A DNA stretch of 48,637 bases from Nitrosopumilaceae archaeon AB1(1) (GTDB lineage Archaea; Thermoproteota; Nitrososphaeria; Nitrososphaerales; Nitrosopumilaceae): assembly GCA_033471095.1 (NCBI GenBank), contig CP136752.1, forward strand, positions 1,377,790 through 1,426,426, given 5' to 3'. Position 1 is the first letter of the stretch. Each line of letters starts with the position of its first letter. A program made the position numbers and the translations under genes. The notes beneath the pieces were generated by a model. It ran no database searches and was not told where the DNA came from. It saw only the letters and a program-made list of their open reading frames with translations. Below are positions 37,916 to 46,971 of the stretch, piece after piece.

Positions 37916-38896
37916 TCATAGTATAGTTTCATAAATCCTCTGTCTGCCATCACGTTGTGACAATTTACGTCGAATATATCCTTTAGATACTAGATGGCTC
38001 AAAGCAAGGCGTATTGTTCTGTCAGGAAGTAGGGTTTTTGCAGATAATTCTTTTTTAGTTAATTGGCCTTCATACTCTAATGTTTTAAGTAAAAGTTTGA
38101 AACTGGGGGGCATTTTCAATAAATCATCTGCTAGTTGGACTTTTTTAGCGAGTACAGATATGGTAGTAGCTTTTTTATCAAAACGTACTAAATGTCGTGG
38201 TGTGGATTTTGTACACACAACTTTATTTTTTACAACAACACGACGTATTCCATCTAGTACTACATCACAATGAATTGAAGAGTAGATATCATCAATCAAA
38301 ACAGTACTAGAATCAGATACCACAAGAGGTCTTCTCGTCACATCAATAGAATTTACAGGAACGATGCCAAATACTTTAGAGTCTTGAAATAACATTGGAC
38401 CGCCAGCAGACATAGAGTATGCAGAGGATCCCAGTGGGGTAGACACTATTATTCCATCACCACTATCATGCCATACATTTTGGTCGTTTATACTCAGAGT
38501 GTGTTCCATCATAACTGCGCTTTTAGATGGAAATATAGCAAAATCATTTAGTACATGAAACGTATTCTTGTCATCAATAGTCACATCAATAGATGGAACA
38601 TGTTCAGTATGGTAATTTTTTTTTTTCAAACGTGGTAAAAGTGTATGAAAATTTTTCAAAGATATTTGAGTTATAATTTCATTACTGTCAGATTCAGCTA
38701 TTCCTAAAATTGGTGTTGCCAAGTGTACAACATCATGAAAATAGTTACGTAAACCTCGATCACCACCGAGTGTAATTATATAATCAGATTTAATGTTAGA
38801 TGTGGTCACTCTAAATGATTCAATATTATGTTGAGCAAGAATTTCTTCAATCTCTCTAGTATGAAGAATCTTTGATTCGTATATACCAACTTTCAC
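37916..38896 (-). CDS. NAD kinase with C-terminal winged-helix domain
   Basis: 326 residues. The NAD-kinase core is visible: IITLGGDRGLRNYFHDV (normally GGDGT), FHVLNDFAIFPSK (NE/ND site), DGIIVSTPLGSSAYSMSAGG (substrate loop) and a beta-rich second domain. Residues ~262-326 form a winged helix of MarR/DUF type (LTKKELSAKTLLPDRTIRLA, LSHLVSKGYIRR). The enzyme makes NADP from NAD. The fusion suggests DNA binding or regulation by the enzyme. The GGDR change in the first motif is unusual. Start GTG 38896. Two bases from the convergent pyrG stop. Confidence 0.85.
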   Translation of the reverse strand: MKVGIYESKILHTREIEEILAQHNIESFRVTTSNIKSDYIITLGGDRGLRNYFHDVVHLATPILGIAESDSNEIITQISLKNFHTLLPRLKKKNYHTEHVPSIDVTIDDKNTFHVLNDFAIFPSKSAVMMEHTLSINDQNVWHDSGDGIIVSTPLGSSAYSMSAGGPMLFQDSKVFGIVPVNSIDVTRRPLVVSDSSTVLIDDIYSSIHCDVVLDGIRRVVVKNKVVCTKSTPRHLVRFDKKATTISVLAKKVQLADDLLKMPPSFKLLLKTLEYEGQLTKKELSAKTLLPDRTIRLALSHLVSKGYIRRKLSQRDGRQRIYETIL

Positions 38897-38926
38897 AATA
38901 ATTAAAAGAATTTATACAATAAAAGC

Positions 38927-39784
38927 TTAGACATGTCTAAATTTTATAGTATTATAAAAGTAGACGGCATTGGTTTCAATTATTTTGCGTTTAGGTATCT
39001 TATCAAGACCTATTTTTCTTGAATCCAATGCAGCCTGTCTTGCACCTGCCGCAAAACACAAGGCCCATAATTCATCCTTTTCATTCAGATATGTGGAGGC
39101 AAAAGATGAGCAAAAGATATCACCGGCTCCAGTAGTATCTATTACTGAAATATTAGGAAACGACATAGAGTATACACGATCTCCAGTTAACATTGATATG
39201 TTTTGTGGATCAATAAATAAAATAAATTTAACATTTTTTTTTTGTAAAGGTTTGGTATCAGTTATGTCATTATAGAAATTAGAATCTACCCTTACAGCAG
39301 TAATATCAGAGAGATCAGGTATTTTATTCACATATGAGACAACATTATTCGAATCTACATTACGGTTAAAACCTTGAGGATCAAGAAATATAAAGTTTGA
39401 TTTCTTTTTAACATCAGCGAGTAATTCGGGGGATATTTCATCTAAAACTGGACTGACAAGTATTCCATCACTATCTTGACACACAGAAGTTATTGGTTCA
39501 CAACGATTCAAAACATACAGTGTCCTTGTATAATTATTAATTAATAATTTGAATCTTGTAGTATTGACTGTAGATGTAGAATCTTTGAGGGTAATGTTGT
39601 AATTATCAAATATTGTAGATTTAAAATCTGGACCGAATTTTGTGTATAGATTTACATCTACACCCAAGTTGTGAGCAGTAATCCCACAATAACATGCAGA
39701 ACCACCAGCGTGTTCAAATGAACCGTCATGCAGAGATATAGAATCCAGAGTACAATGTGAGTAAACAGATAGTGATTTAGTCAT
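38927..39784 (-). CDS. PfkB-family carbohydrate kinase
   Basis: 285 residues. GGSACYCGITAHNLG near residue 27 and the C-terminal signature VIDTTGAGDIFCSSF with the catalytic aspartate identify the ribokinase/PfkB family. At 285 residues it is complete but short. The substrate is not evident; a sugar, nucleoside or inositol kinase is possible. It starts 30 bases upstream of the NAD kinase gene on the same strand and may form an operon with it. ATG 39784. Confidence 0.85.
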   Translation of the reverse strand: MTKSLSVYSHCTLDSISLHDGSFEHAGGSACYCGITAHNLGVDVNLYTKFGPDFKSTIFDNYNITLKDSTSTVNTTRFKLLINNYTRTLYVLNRCEPITSVCQDSDGILVSPVLDEISPELLADVKKKSNFIFLDPQGFNRNVDSNNVVSYVNKIPDLSDITAVRVDSNFYNDITDTKPLQKKNVKFILFIDPQNISMLTGDRVYSMSFPNISVIDTTGAGDIFCSSFASTYLNEKDELWALCFAAGARQAALDSRKIGLDKIPKRKIIETNAVYFYNTIKFRHV

Positions 39785-40149
39785 ATGATAAACTAATTTT
39801 GGTTATAAATTTAGTCGTTTTGCACATATTTGTCTATAGAAATGATATATTCCACAGTAAGCATTTATGGCTAAAAATAAGGAAAATTAGAGTTTATATT
39901 CTCTGCAAAGTGGAAGTAAATCTTAAAATTTTAAACTACTAAATACAGTACTTGGACCAAAAAAATCATAATCAATAAGACAAATACATAATCAATAATT
40001 TATAAAATCTCAAAAAAATATATTTCAATAGAACAAAGATGTAATTGCTTGTCAAGATAAAAACGCAAAGGAATCTATGAGGGGAATACACAAATCACAC
40101 ATACACAAGACAATGATCATTTATAAAAGATAAAAAAATATAAAAATAA
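39785..40149. other. Intergenic region with promoter of the 40150 gene
   Basis: No gene or RNA recognised in 365 AT-rich bases. A clear TATA box, TTTATAAAAG at 40120-40129, lies about 25 bases before the TTG at 40150, consistent with a leaderless message starting there. Confidence 0.55.
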
Positions 40150-40641
40150 TTGAAAAATCAGTCTTTGGTGGAAATTAAAAATTCGTTAGATAAAATGGAA
40201 GAAACTGGCAAAGTCAATATGATCATACTTGATGGTCTTAACAAATTACGGCAATTGTTAAAAGAACGAAAATTAGAATGGTTGAAAATCCAACAATCTG
40301 ACGGTTTTTATTTCTATCAGGTCATACGTAATGTAGAATTAGTTTTAGACAAAATGGAATACCGTTTTAAAAATTCTCAAAAAGCAAATGATAATCCAAA
40401 GATTGCAAAGGACTCTTTGGTATTATTACAACCAATAGAAAGAATCCTTGAAACAACAAACGTATTTACAATAAATGAACAAACAATAAATCGTGTATTA
40501 AAAAACACACAACATCTACGCAATGTAGCATCGAGTACAAACCTCATAGAACATTTAGAGACAAATATAGAATCAATTGATAAAGAACAACTGAAACTTC
40601 AATATACAAAGTTGATAGAAAACTTGAGCATTAATAGGTAA
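40150..40641 (+). CDS. Unknown helical protein upstream of a PIN-domain gene
   Basis: 163 residues, all helical, with leucine heptads (LDGLNKLRQLLKERKLEWLK; VLKNTQHLRNVASSTNLIEH). No domain recognised. TTG start at 40150 is supported by the TATA box at 40120-40129; other starts are less well placed. It ends two bases before the PIN gene's GTG, so the two are a tight operon. A helical partner directly before a PIN ribonuclease fits an antitoxin or adaptor, but that is inference. Confidence 0.55.
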   Translation: MKNQSLVEIKNSLDKMEETGKVNMIILDGLNKLRQLLKERKLEWLKIQQSDGFYFYQVIRNVELVLDKMEYRFKNSQKANDNPKIAKDSLVLLQPIERILETTNVFTINEQTINRVLKNTQHLRNVASSTNLIEHLETNIESIDKEQLKLQYTKLIENLSINR

Positions 40642-40643
40642 TT

Positions 40644-41464
40644 GTGGACATCAATGCAATGTATAAGATAATACCTGATACTAATGTGATTGTGTCTGCT
40701 AGTATTTTGGAAAATCTTAAAGATATTGGAATTGTAAAACATACATTTTATGATGAATCAATTCAATTATTTAGTTTATTCAAAAAACAAACTCCGCATG
40801 TAGAGGGAATAGCTATACCAAAAGTGAAATCAGAGTGTTTTAGAGTTTTATCACAAGCAGTAAAGGACACATTTGTACCAAAAAATATGTTGGATTTAAT
40901 AATGAAAGAGAAATTCTATGATAATGCGGTTAGTATCATAAGTTCATCTGAACATAAAATGCGAGGTTTATTATCAAAATTACGAAAAACTCAATTGGAT
41001 CAAGAACAAATTACAAAAAATCTCCATAATGTGAATCATATGTCAAAAAATTTAAAACAAAGTTACGATAAAAAATACAAACGAAAAGATTGGAGGCGTA
41101 AAGAAATCAAAAAGCGTGCTAAACCCATAACTAGCGAGCCTAAATGGCAAGAGGAACAAAAAAAGGAGGTTATTGATGCTCATGGTGAACAGGTAGGACA
41201 AGAATCAAAACAGCTTGAGAGATTCGTAAAAAATATCCAAATACATCAGATCAAGAAATACTTGCGCAGGTAATTACTTTCAAAATATCGCTTAATGATC
41301 CTAATTCTAATATTTTAATCGCATCGTCAGATACAGGATTTTTCTCACCGTATCACTACTCTGGAGGTACATCTGATACAGTAACTATGCGTATATGGAG
41401 TGAATTTGGAATTATATGTGATCATCCTAGACAAATATTCAAATTGTCAGGCGGAATAATATAA
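40644..41464 (+). CDS. PIN-domain protein with long charged insert; reading frame broken by -1 shift at an A-run
   Basis: Frame 1 (40644-41273) gives YKIIPDTNVIVSAS with the first PIN aspartate, a helical IPKVKSECFRVLSQ with the PIN glutamate, then a ~90-residue basic, helical insert. It ends in an unrelated tail after RFVKN. At 41228-41234 the sequence is A AAA AAT. A shift to the -1 frame there continues YPNTSDQEILAQVITF, ILIASSDTGFFSPYHYSGGT (third PIN acid) and IWSEFGIICDHP to TAA 41462-41464, restoring a 273-residue PIN protein. Either a lost A or -1 frameshifting explains this. Probable ribonuclease. Start GTG 40644 or ATG 40659. Confidence 0.75.
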
Positions 41465-41484
41465 TAATGATTTTAAATTCATAG

Positions 41485-41607
41485 ATGGTAAACATTGATA
41501 CAATATACACATTTTTGATAAAATATATTGGCGAAAACGAATTACCTTGTTTCATTGACGTATTTGATTCATCATATGTAGGATGGCAACCAATTTATCC
41601 ATCATAA
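41485..41607 (+). CDS. Possible 40-residue micro-protein
   Basis: ATG 41485 to TAA 41605-41607; reads MVNIDTIYTFLIKYIGENEL then CFIDVFDSSYVGWQPIYPS. It has protein-like composition but no recognised family, and an in-frame stop immediately precedes it. It lies between the PIN gene and eS26. It might be a relic. Weak. Confidence 0.25.
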   Translation: MVNIDTIYTFLIKYIGENELPCFIDVFDSSYVGWQPIYPS

Positions 41608-41662
41608 CATCACAGAACTCAATCTAAACAAGATTATAAGTAGGCAAAATTAATGTTGATAC

Positions 41663-41950
41663 ATGCCATTAAAACGTGCTAGTAGAGGAAGGAAAAAAGG
41701 AGGAAAGGGGTCTTCAGGATTTGTACAGTGTACAAACTGCGGACAGACAGTACCAAAAGATAAGACAAAAAAAGTGACGTCTAGATTAAATCTTGTAGAG
41801 CACACACTAGCAAAAGAATTACGTGCTAGTGGAGCATATATTGCAACACCGAAAATTCTAAAATGGTATTGTATTTCATGTGCAATTCATTTTGGCATAT
41901 TAAAAATTAAATCAGAGTCATCAAGAAGACAACGTGGAAGATTACGTTAG
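41663..41950 (+). CDS. rps26e: Ribosomal protein eS26
   Basis: 95 residues. The zinc motif QCTNCGQTVPKDK and WYCISCAIH, with the C-x2-C pair at each end, plus RGRKKGGKG at the N-terminus and an Arg-rich tail (SSRRQRGRLR), match eS26 of the small ribosomal subunit, found in eukaryotes and some archaea including thaumarchaea. It lies near the mRNA exit channel in the 40S structure. Overlaps the convergent phosphatidyltransferase gene by four bases. Confidence 0.93.
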   Translation: MPLKRASRGRKKGGKGSSGFVQCTNCGQTVPKDKTKKVTSRLNLVEHTLAKELRASGAYIATPKILKWYCISCAIHFGILKIKSESSRRQRGRLR

Positions 41951-42537
41951 TCTAGTTTTTTAGCAGAGATAATTATTCTTTGAATAAAAGTTATTCCTGC
42001 AATTATACATATTATGATCATGGCATAATTCATTACATCCATAACACCGACAATGGATCCAACAATTCCTACAAGTGCAATTACAAGTAGTCGTTCTGCA
42101 CGCTCACCTATTCCAACACCTTGCAACATTATTCCTAAAGATTCTGCACGTGAACGAGTGTAACTTACTAGAAGAGACAACGATAATGCAAGAATCACTA
42201 GTATTGGTTCGGCCAACTGTCCAACTAGAATACCTATAAAAATTACAACTTCGGCAATTTTATCAAATATAGAATCTAAAAACGCACCACTCTTTGTCGT
42301 GGTTTTGGTGATTCTAGCCACTTGACCATCTACAATGTCAAAGAATCCGGAAACAAGTAGCAAAACACCACCTAAAAGTAGAGACGATTGTACATCAAAT
42401 CCATATACAATACCAGACACAAGTGCAATTACAAGTCCGACAATAGTCCAAAATGTTGCAGGTAATTTTGTTTTTGCAAATCCTCGGCCAATCTTTTCAA
42501 GTGCTGGTGATAACGAATCACGCATATTATTGAGCAT
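41947..42537 (-). CDS. CDP-alcohol phosphatidyltransferase, probably archaetidylinositol phosphate synthase
   Basis: 196 residues with about five to six membrane helices. The signature D-x2-D-G-x2-A-R-x8-G-x3-D-x3-D is complete (FDIVDGQVAR, KSGAFLDSIFDK), binding divalent metal and CDP-archaeol. In archaea the short form with this layout makes archaetidylinositol phosphate for polar lipids; the exact head group is inferred. Start ATG 42537. It is 26 bases downstream of the agmatinase-like gene on the same strand. Confidence 0.87.
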   Translation of the reverse strand: MLNNMRDSLSPALEKIGRGFAKTKLPATFWTIVGLVIALVSGIVYGFDVQSSLLLGGVLLLVSGFFDIVDGQVARITKTTTKSGAFLDSIFDKIAEVVIFIGILVGQLAEPILVILALSLSLLVSYTRSRAESLGIMLQGVGIGERAERLLVIALVGIVGSIVGVMDVMNYAMIIICIIAGITFIQRIIISAKKLD

Positions 42538-42563
42538 ATACTGTATTGAGAATAGTGTATGGT

Positions 42564-43430
42564 TTAAATATTCATAGCTAGAATGGTAGACAAAATTTTC
42601 ACTGCAATAGAGGATGTCGAACCATTATCACGTAATGGATTGAGTTCAACAATGTCTGTACCTATAATGTTTCTTTCTTGCAAAGAATATATCAAGTCAA
42701 ACAACTCTCTTGGTGTAACACCAACTGCTTCAGGATTTCCAACACCAGGTGCAAATCCTGGATCAATAACATCTAAATCAAAACTAGTATACACAGAATC
42801 AAAGACACTACTCATATCAGTTAACAATTTAGTTGCTTTATTATCTCGAATATCATCATCAGTAATAGTTTTAATATTATTTGTTTTTAGAAATTCCAAC
42901 TCTTCATGAACAAATGCCCTAGCACCAACATGAATAATATTCTCTGAACCGTGTTTCTCTACTAATCTTCTCAGATACGATGCATGGTTAAGTGGAGTTC
43001 CAGCATATTCATCTCTTAAATCATAATGCGCATCGAACACAATAAAACCAGTGTTAGGCGGCATGCTATTATAAACTCCAAGGGTCAGTAAATGCTCGCC
43101 ACCAAGTATGAATAGGTTTTTAGATTTTTTTGTATCAAGAATACTAGATACTGTTTTGCTAGTCATCTCCAACATTTCAGTTGCAACTACAGTATGATTT
43201 AGATTTCCCAAGTCATCTATCTGAACTTTTTCTAAATCCACACCAAATTTTGGATGAAAAATTTCAATATTGTTAAATGACTCTCTTATTGCATTTGGTC
43301 CAAAACGTGTACCTGGTAGATAAGAATGGGTAGAGTCAAAAGGAATGCCCAGAACGGTGGCAGTAGGATTACCAGTCTCAGAGCTGGTCAATAAAGGATC
43401 TCCACTGGTGTATAGATCTAGAAAACTCAT
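42564..43430 (-). CDS. speB: Agmatinase/arginase-family ureohydrolase
   Basis: 288 residues. The manganese motifs are intact: ILGGEHLLT, FDAHYDLRDEY and YTSFDLDVIDPGFAPG, with VELNPLRD near the end. The GxxxGP-type N-terminus (GIPFDSTHSYLPGTRFGP) fits the agmatinase group: agmatine to putrescine plus urea. Substrate could also be another guanidino compound. Five bases downstream of thrS, likely the same transcript. ATG 43430. Confidence 0.85.
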   Translation of the reverse strand: MSFLDLYTSGDPLLTSSETGNPTATVLGIPFDSTHSYLPGTRFGPNAIRESFNNIEIFHPKFGVDLEKVQIDDLGNLNHTVVATEMLEMTSKTVSSILDTKKSKNLFILGGEHLLTLGVYNSMPPNTGFIVFDAHYDLRDEYAGTPLNHASYLRRLVEKHGSENIIHVGARAFVHEELEFLKTNNIKTITDDDIRDNKATKLLTDMSSVFDSVYTSFDLDVIDPGFAPGVGNPEAVGVTPRELFDLIYSLQERNIIGTDIVELNPLRDNGSTSSIAVKILSTILAMNI

Positions 43431-43435
43431 GTGTA

Positions 43436-45298
43436 TTATACCGCCGTTTGTGGTCTCATAGATAAGAGCCGGGGCTGGTTCAGAGCGACTCTAGGCTTAT
43501 CACCAATTTCATCTTGGATTTTTTTTATAAAATCATCAAGTTTTATAGTCAAGATGTTACCTGATGTCCTATCCCTCACGCTCAGATCATCAGATGATAC
43601 CTCTTTGTCTCCAATAACCAACAAGTATCGAACCCATTCCCTCTCTGCATCACGTATACGTTTCCCAATACTTTGTATTCGATCATCTAAATCAACGCGT
43701 ATATTTTCATGTGATAATTTGTTGGCCAGATCATCACAAAAATCTACAAAGTTTTCAGATAAGGGTATGAGGCGGACCTGAGTGGGGGCCATCCACAAAG
43801 GTAGTTGAGGTCTAGTACCCCTCTTTGCATCTTGAGCTGCCATTTCAAGCAAAACAAAGATTACCCTCTCAATTGCCCCTGATGGAGAATTGTGTAAAAT
43901 TAATGGTGTCTGAGGGTTGTTGTTTTCATCAATAAATTTTATTCCAAATAAATCACCATTCTCTACATCAATTTGATCAGTAGATAATGCAGAGGCCTTG
44001 CCAAATTCATCTATGTAGTTAAATTCCCATTTCAACACAAAATAAAAAAACTTGTCATCCCACATCTCTACAAGTATGGGTTTTCCATGTTTTTTTACAA
44101 GATCATTTACTAGTGTTTTATTATCATTGTAGAAATCATGTGTAAGTCTAACGGCCATCTCATATTTATCAGGTGCAATGCCAAGATTATTCAATACATC
44201 TTGTGATAAATCAAAGCGTTTTTCAATTTCAGAGATTGCCTGTGGTAAATCTCTACAAAACGCATGGCAGTCAGGCATTGTAAATGCACGTAATCGTTTG
44301 AGCCCTACCAATTCACCGGATTGCTCTCTTCGAAAGCTATAACGAGTTAGTTCATACAGACGATATGGTAAATTTTTGTATGACATTTGAAAATCGTGTG
44401 CCATGAGAAATTGACCAAAGCATGCAGCAAAACGCAGAAAGAGGCTTTTGTTATCCGAAGTTATATTATACTGTCTAGCAGGAAACCGATTAAAATATTT
44501 TAAAAGAGCAGGATGATTCACATCATACATTATTGGAGTTTCAACTTCATATCCACCATATTTTTTGACTCTTTCAGTCACGTATCGTTCAATTTGAGAT
44601 TTAATTAATCTGCCATTTGGATAGAATCTAATATTACCCTGATCGGATGCAGGTTCATGTCCAGCTATGGATAATCGTCTCATCAATTCAATATGAGGTG
44701 GGCGTTGAGATGTGCCACGTTTCTTTAATGATTCATATTTTGCTAGTTTTTCAAGATTGGTATATTTTGCAAAATTAAAATCTGAAACTGGTATCATGAT
44801 ACCCTCAGGAGTAAGAATATACCATGAAGAAGATAATTTGGATTCAGAGGCCATGGCGCTAGATTCAACAGAATCAGGTTCTCTGTCAGGTATTCCTCCA
44901 ACAATGTGTATAGAGTGTTCCGCTAGTGGATGACCTTTAACCTTGATGGTGTAAGATTTGTTCCATCCAAATGGAGCTTTGTGGGTTTCTACCTCAGAGA
45001 GATGTTCCATTAGTGTGTCAAGTATTGGCAAGACTGCAGATGGTTTTGCCAAGTTTGAGCTAAGATGGGCAAAAGGATACAAGAGTAAACGTGTACATCC
45101 AAGTTTTTGCATGTATGCAATAATATCATGTGAGGCAGTTTTTGCAGTAGAGTTATCATCGCCACTCTCCACACTGATAAATGCTACCACAAGATCTTGT
45201 AGATTTACTTCCTTCGGTTCAATATTATCGGCAATTTTTATTTCTTGTTTTATGGGCAAGTATTGAATGGAATCACAGTGTTGTGCTAGGATTTGCAT
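43436..45298 (-). CDS. thrS: Threonyl-tRNA synthetase, archaeal type
   Basis: 620 residues. The N-terminal ~140 residues (LVVAFISVESGDD, KLGCTRLLLYPFAHLSS) are the archaeal DTD-like editing domain that removes Ser from tRNA-Thr. The class II core follows: GNIRFYPNGRLIKSQIE, motif 2 YELTRYSFRREQSGELVGL, and motif 3 ERVIFVLLEMA; then the anticodon-binding domain (LPLWMAPTQVRLIPLS). The bacterial TGS domain is absent, as expected. ATG 45298. Length is normal for archaea. Confidence 0.95.
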   Translation of the reverse strand: MQILAQHCDSIQYLPIKQEIKIADNIEPKEVNLQDLVVAFISVESGDDNSTAKTASHDIIAYMQKLGCTRLLLYPFAHLSSNLAKPSAVLPILDTLMEHLSEVETHKAPFGWNKSYTIKVKGHPLAEHSIHIVGGIPDREPDSVESSAMASESKLSSSWYILTPEGIMIPVSDFNFAKYTNLEKLAKYESLKKRGTSQRPPHIELMRRLSIAGHEPASDQGNIRFYPNGRLIKSQIERYVTERVKKYGGYEVETPIMYDVNHPALLKYFNRFPARQYNITSDNKSLFLRFAACFGQFLMAHDFQMSYKNLPYRLYELTRYSFRREQSGELVGLKRLRAFTMPDCHAFCRDLPQAISEIEKRFDLSQDVLNNLGIAPDKYEMAVRLTHDFYNDNKTLVNDLVKKHGKPILVEMWDDKFFYFVLKWEFNYIDEFGKASALSTDQIDVENGDLFGIKFIDENNNPQTPLILHNSPSGAIERVIFVLLEMAAQDAKRGTRPQLPLWMAPTQVRLIPLSENFVDFCDDLANKLSHENIRVDLDDRIQSIGKRIRDAEREWVRYLLVIGDKEVSSDDLSVRDRTSGNILTIKLDDFIKKIQDEIGDKPRVALNQPRLLSMRPQTAV

Positions 45299-45319
45299 GT
45301 TTTATCATAATTTTAATTA

Positions 45320-45421
45320 ATGAATAAATGTTATGAAAAACAGGTTCCTTGTTGGATTTGTTGTCATAGACGATGTCAATATGAGTCATCTTTGAATTGC
45401 GATATGAGCCCTAGTTTTTGA
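45320..45421 (+). CDS. Possible Cys-rich micro-protein (33 residues)
   Basis: ATG 45320 to TGA 45419-45421. Six of 33 residues are cysteine (C4, C11, C14, C15, C19, C27), with CWICCHRRC forming overlapping C-x2-C and C-x3-C spacing suited to zinc or iron-sulfur binding. It sits alone between thrS and a winged-helix gene. No family recognised; short length leaves chance possible, but the Cys density argues for a real gene. Confidence 0.45.
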   Translation: MNKCYEKQVPCWICCHRRCQYESSLNCDMSPSF

Positions 45422-45522
45422 TATTCTCAGGAGTTATGAGATACGTATCGTGTCTACCAACTAATAATTATATAGTAATAATTAGCAAAACATTTTAAAA
45501 AAACATCAAATTTGTATTATTA

Positions 45523-45849
45523 ATGGCAAAGATTCCACCACTACGATTAAAGAAATATGACACAACACAGAAGATCATGGAGACTTTAACAGACAGTGAG
45601 TCAAGAGTGATTGTATTCAGTATTATAAAATCAGCAAAAGCTGCATCAGATATAGCAACAAAGTACAACATTCCTCAAAGTACAGTGTATAAAAAATTAA
45701 AAGAGTTGGAGGATTTGGGATTGATCAGAGTAGACGAATATAACATCACAGATAGTGGGAGAAAATATAAAATGTATAAAAGTGTGATAAGACAAGCAGT
45801 GATTACCATTTCAGGAATAGAACCATCACTAAAAATCACATCGAATTAG
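45523..45849 (+). CDS. Winged-helix transcriptional regulator
   Basis: 108 residues. A winged helix spans residues ~20-85: RVIVFSIIKSAKAASDIATK, then YNIPQSTVYKKLKELEDLGL, then IRVDEYNITDSGRKY (the wing). This is the ArsR/MarR/TrmB-like pattern widespread in thaumarchaea. No ligand-binding domain is fused. ATTTTAAAAAAAC about 25 bases before the ATG looks like its TATA box. Convergent with the broken purP; targets unknown. Confidence 0.8.
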   Translation: MAKIPPLRLKKYDTTQKIMETLTDSESRVIVFSIIKSAKAASDIATKYNIPQSTVYKKLKELEDLGLIRVDEYNITDSGRKYKMYKSVIRQAVITISGIEPSLKITSN

Positions 45850-45851
45850 AA

Positions 45852-46869
45852 TCAAGTAGTTATCAGATTTAGTTTATTACTATTTGATGCATTTTTCACT
45901 TCAAGTGCAATTCTGCGTCCCATGCTCATAGGGAAATCATACATCAGTGTAGTGTATGGTGAACCTTCCATGTAAATATTGGTTCCAGCTACAATACGTG
46001 CAGAAAATTCAAAGGAGTAAAATGTAGCATCAGCATCATACACGCCTTCAATACAAAAAGGTCCATTCATACCTGGCGATACAAGCATTTTTGCAGTATC
46101 TACAAATCGCTCACCCATATCATAGACTTCTTGAAGAAGTGACTCGCGTAAAACCATAGGAGTGTTCCCTATAACATTAAAAGAAGACATCATGTCGGTG
46201 TGCTGTTGCTTTGCAGGGATTCTAGACAACCCTTCAATATCAGATTCAAGTCGTCTATCGGCACCAAAAAACTCCAATGTGTCAGTTAGTGGAGAGAAGA
46301 AATATTGCAAGTATGCAAGTACACCAGAGACATATTTTTGAATATACATTTCATCATAATTAGCAATCAGACCTTCAGATATCAAGACATCGCATTGTCT
46401 TTTAAAATCTTCAAAACTAGAGGTCATAAAATAGCCTTTCCCCCCTGCACTCCGTGTCGTTTGGCAATAACCAAACTGTCAATATCATTAGGCTGTATTG
46501 AATCAGGTACACGCAACTTGGCCTCTTTCATCAATTTTTCTTTTAGGAGACGATCAGATTCCCATCGAAGGAATGTGTTTGTTACCAAAAATTGGTACGT
46601 CTATGGACTCTATCTGTGAATCTGTCATCTGTGCAATCATTGTACCGTGAGGTATCAGGATGGCATCCTCCTTGTGTAGTATGTCTTTACATTTTGGTTC
46701 CAGTATGTCTAAAAATGTGTCAAACTAGAATTGAATCATCAATAAAATCAAATCTTCGATACAAAGATTCACGTTTTTTCTCACAAATTAGAATAGACTT
46801 TTGACCTTCATCATCCGCACCCTTCAATACCTGCAATGCACAATGAGAACCAAGTGTGGCGATAGACAA
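45852..46869 (-). pseudogene. purP: purP (FAICAR synthetase) broken by three single-base frameshifts
   Basis: The minus strand codes for ATP-grasp PurP, which formylates AICAR with formate. Reading from TTG 46869: IATLGSHCALQVLKGADDEG to VDSILV-type end, TGA 46720-46722; an extra T there shifts the frame to VDTFLDILEPKCKDIL, ILIPHGT and VPIFGNKHI; an extra C (GG at 46570-46571) shifts to LRWESDRLLKEKL and VIAKRHGVQGGK; a missing G (46434-46436) shifts to YFMTSSFEDFK, GPFCIEGVYD, ARIVAGTNIYMEGSP and SMGRRIALE. The 1,018-bp span is 339 codons plus one base, matching two insertions and one deletion. Only the last 191 codons are open as one ORF. Confidence 0.85.
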
Positions 46870-46971
46870 TATGATATGATTAGTATCATCACTTTATGTA
46901 TATTACCAATTAGTATTATAACACATTATTGAAAAATCACACCACACTAGACAAGAATATTACATTTCAAA

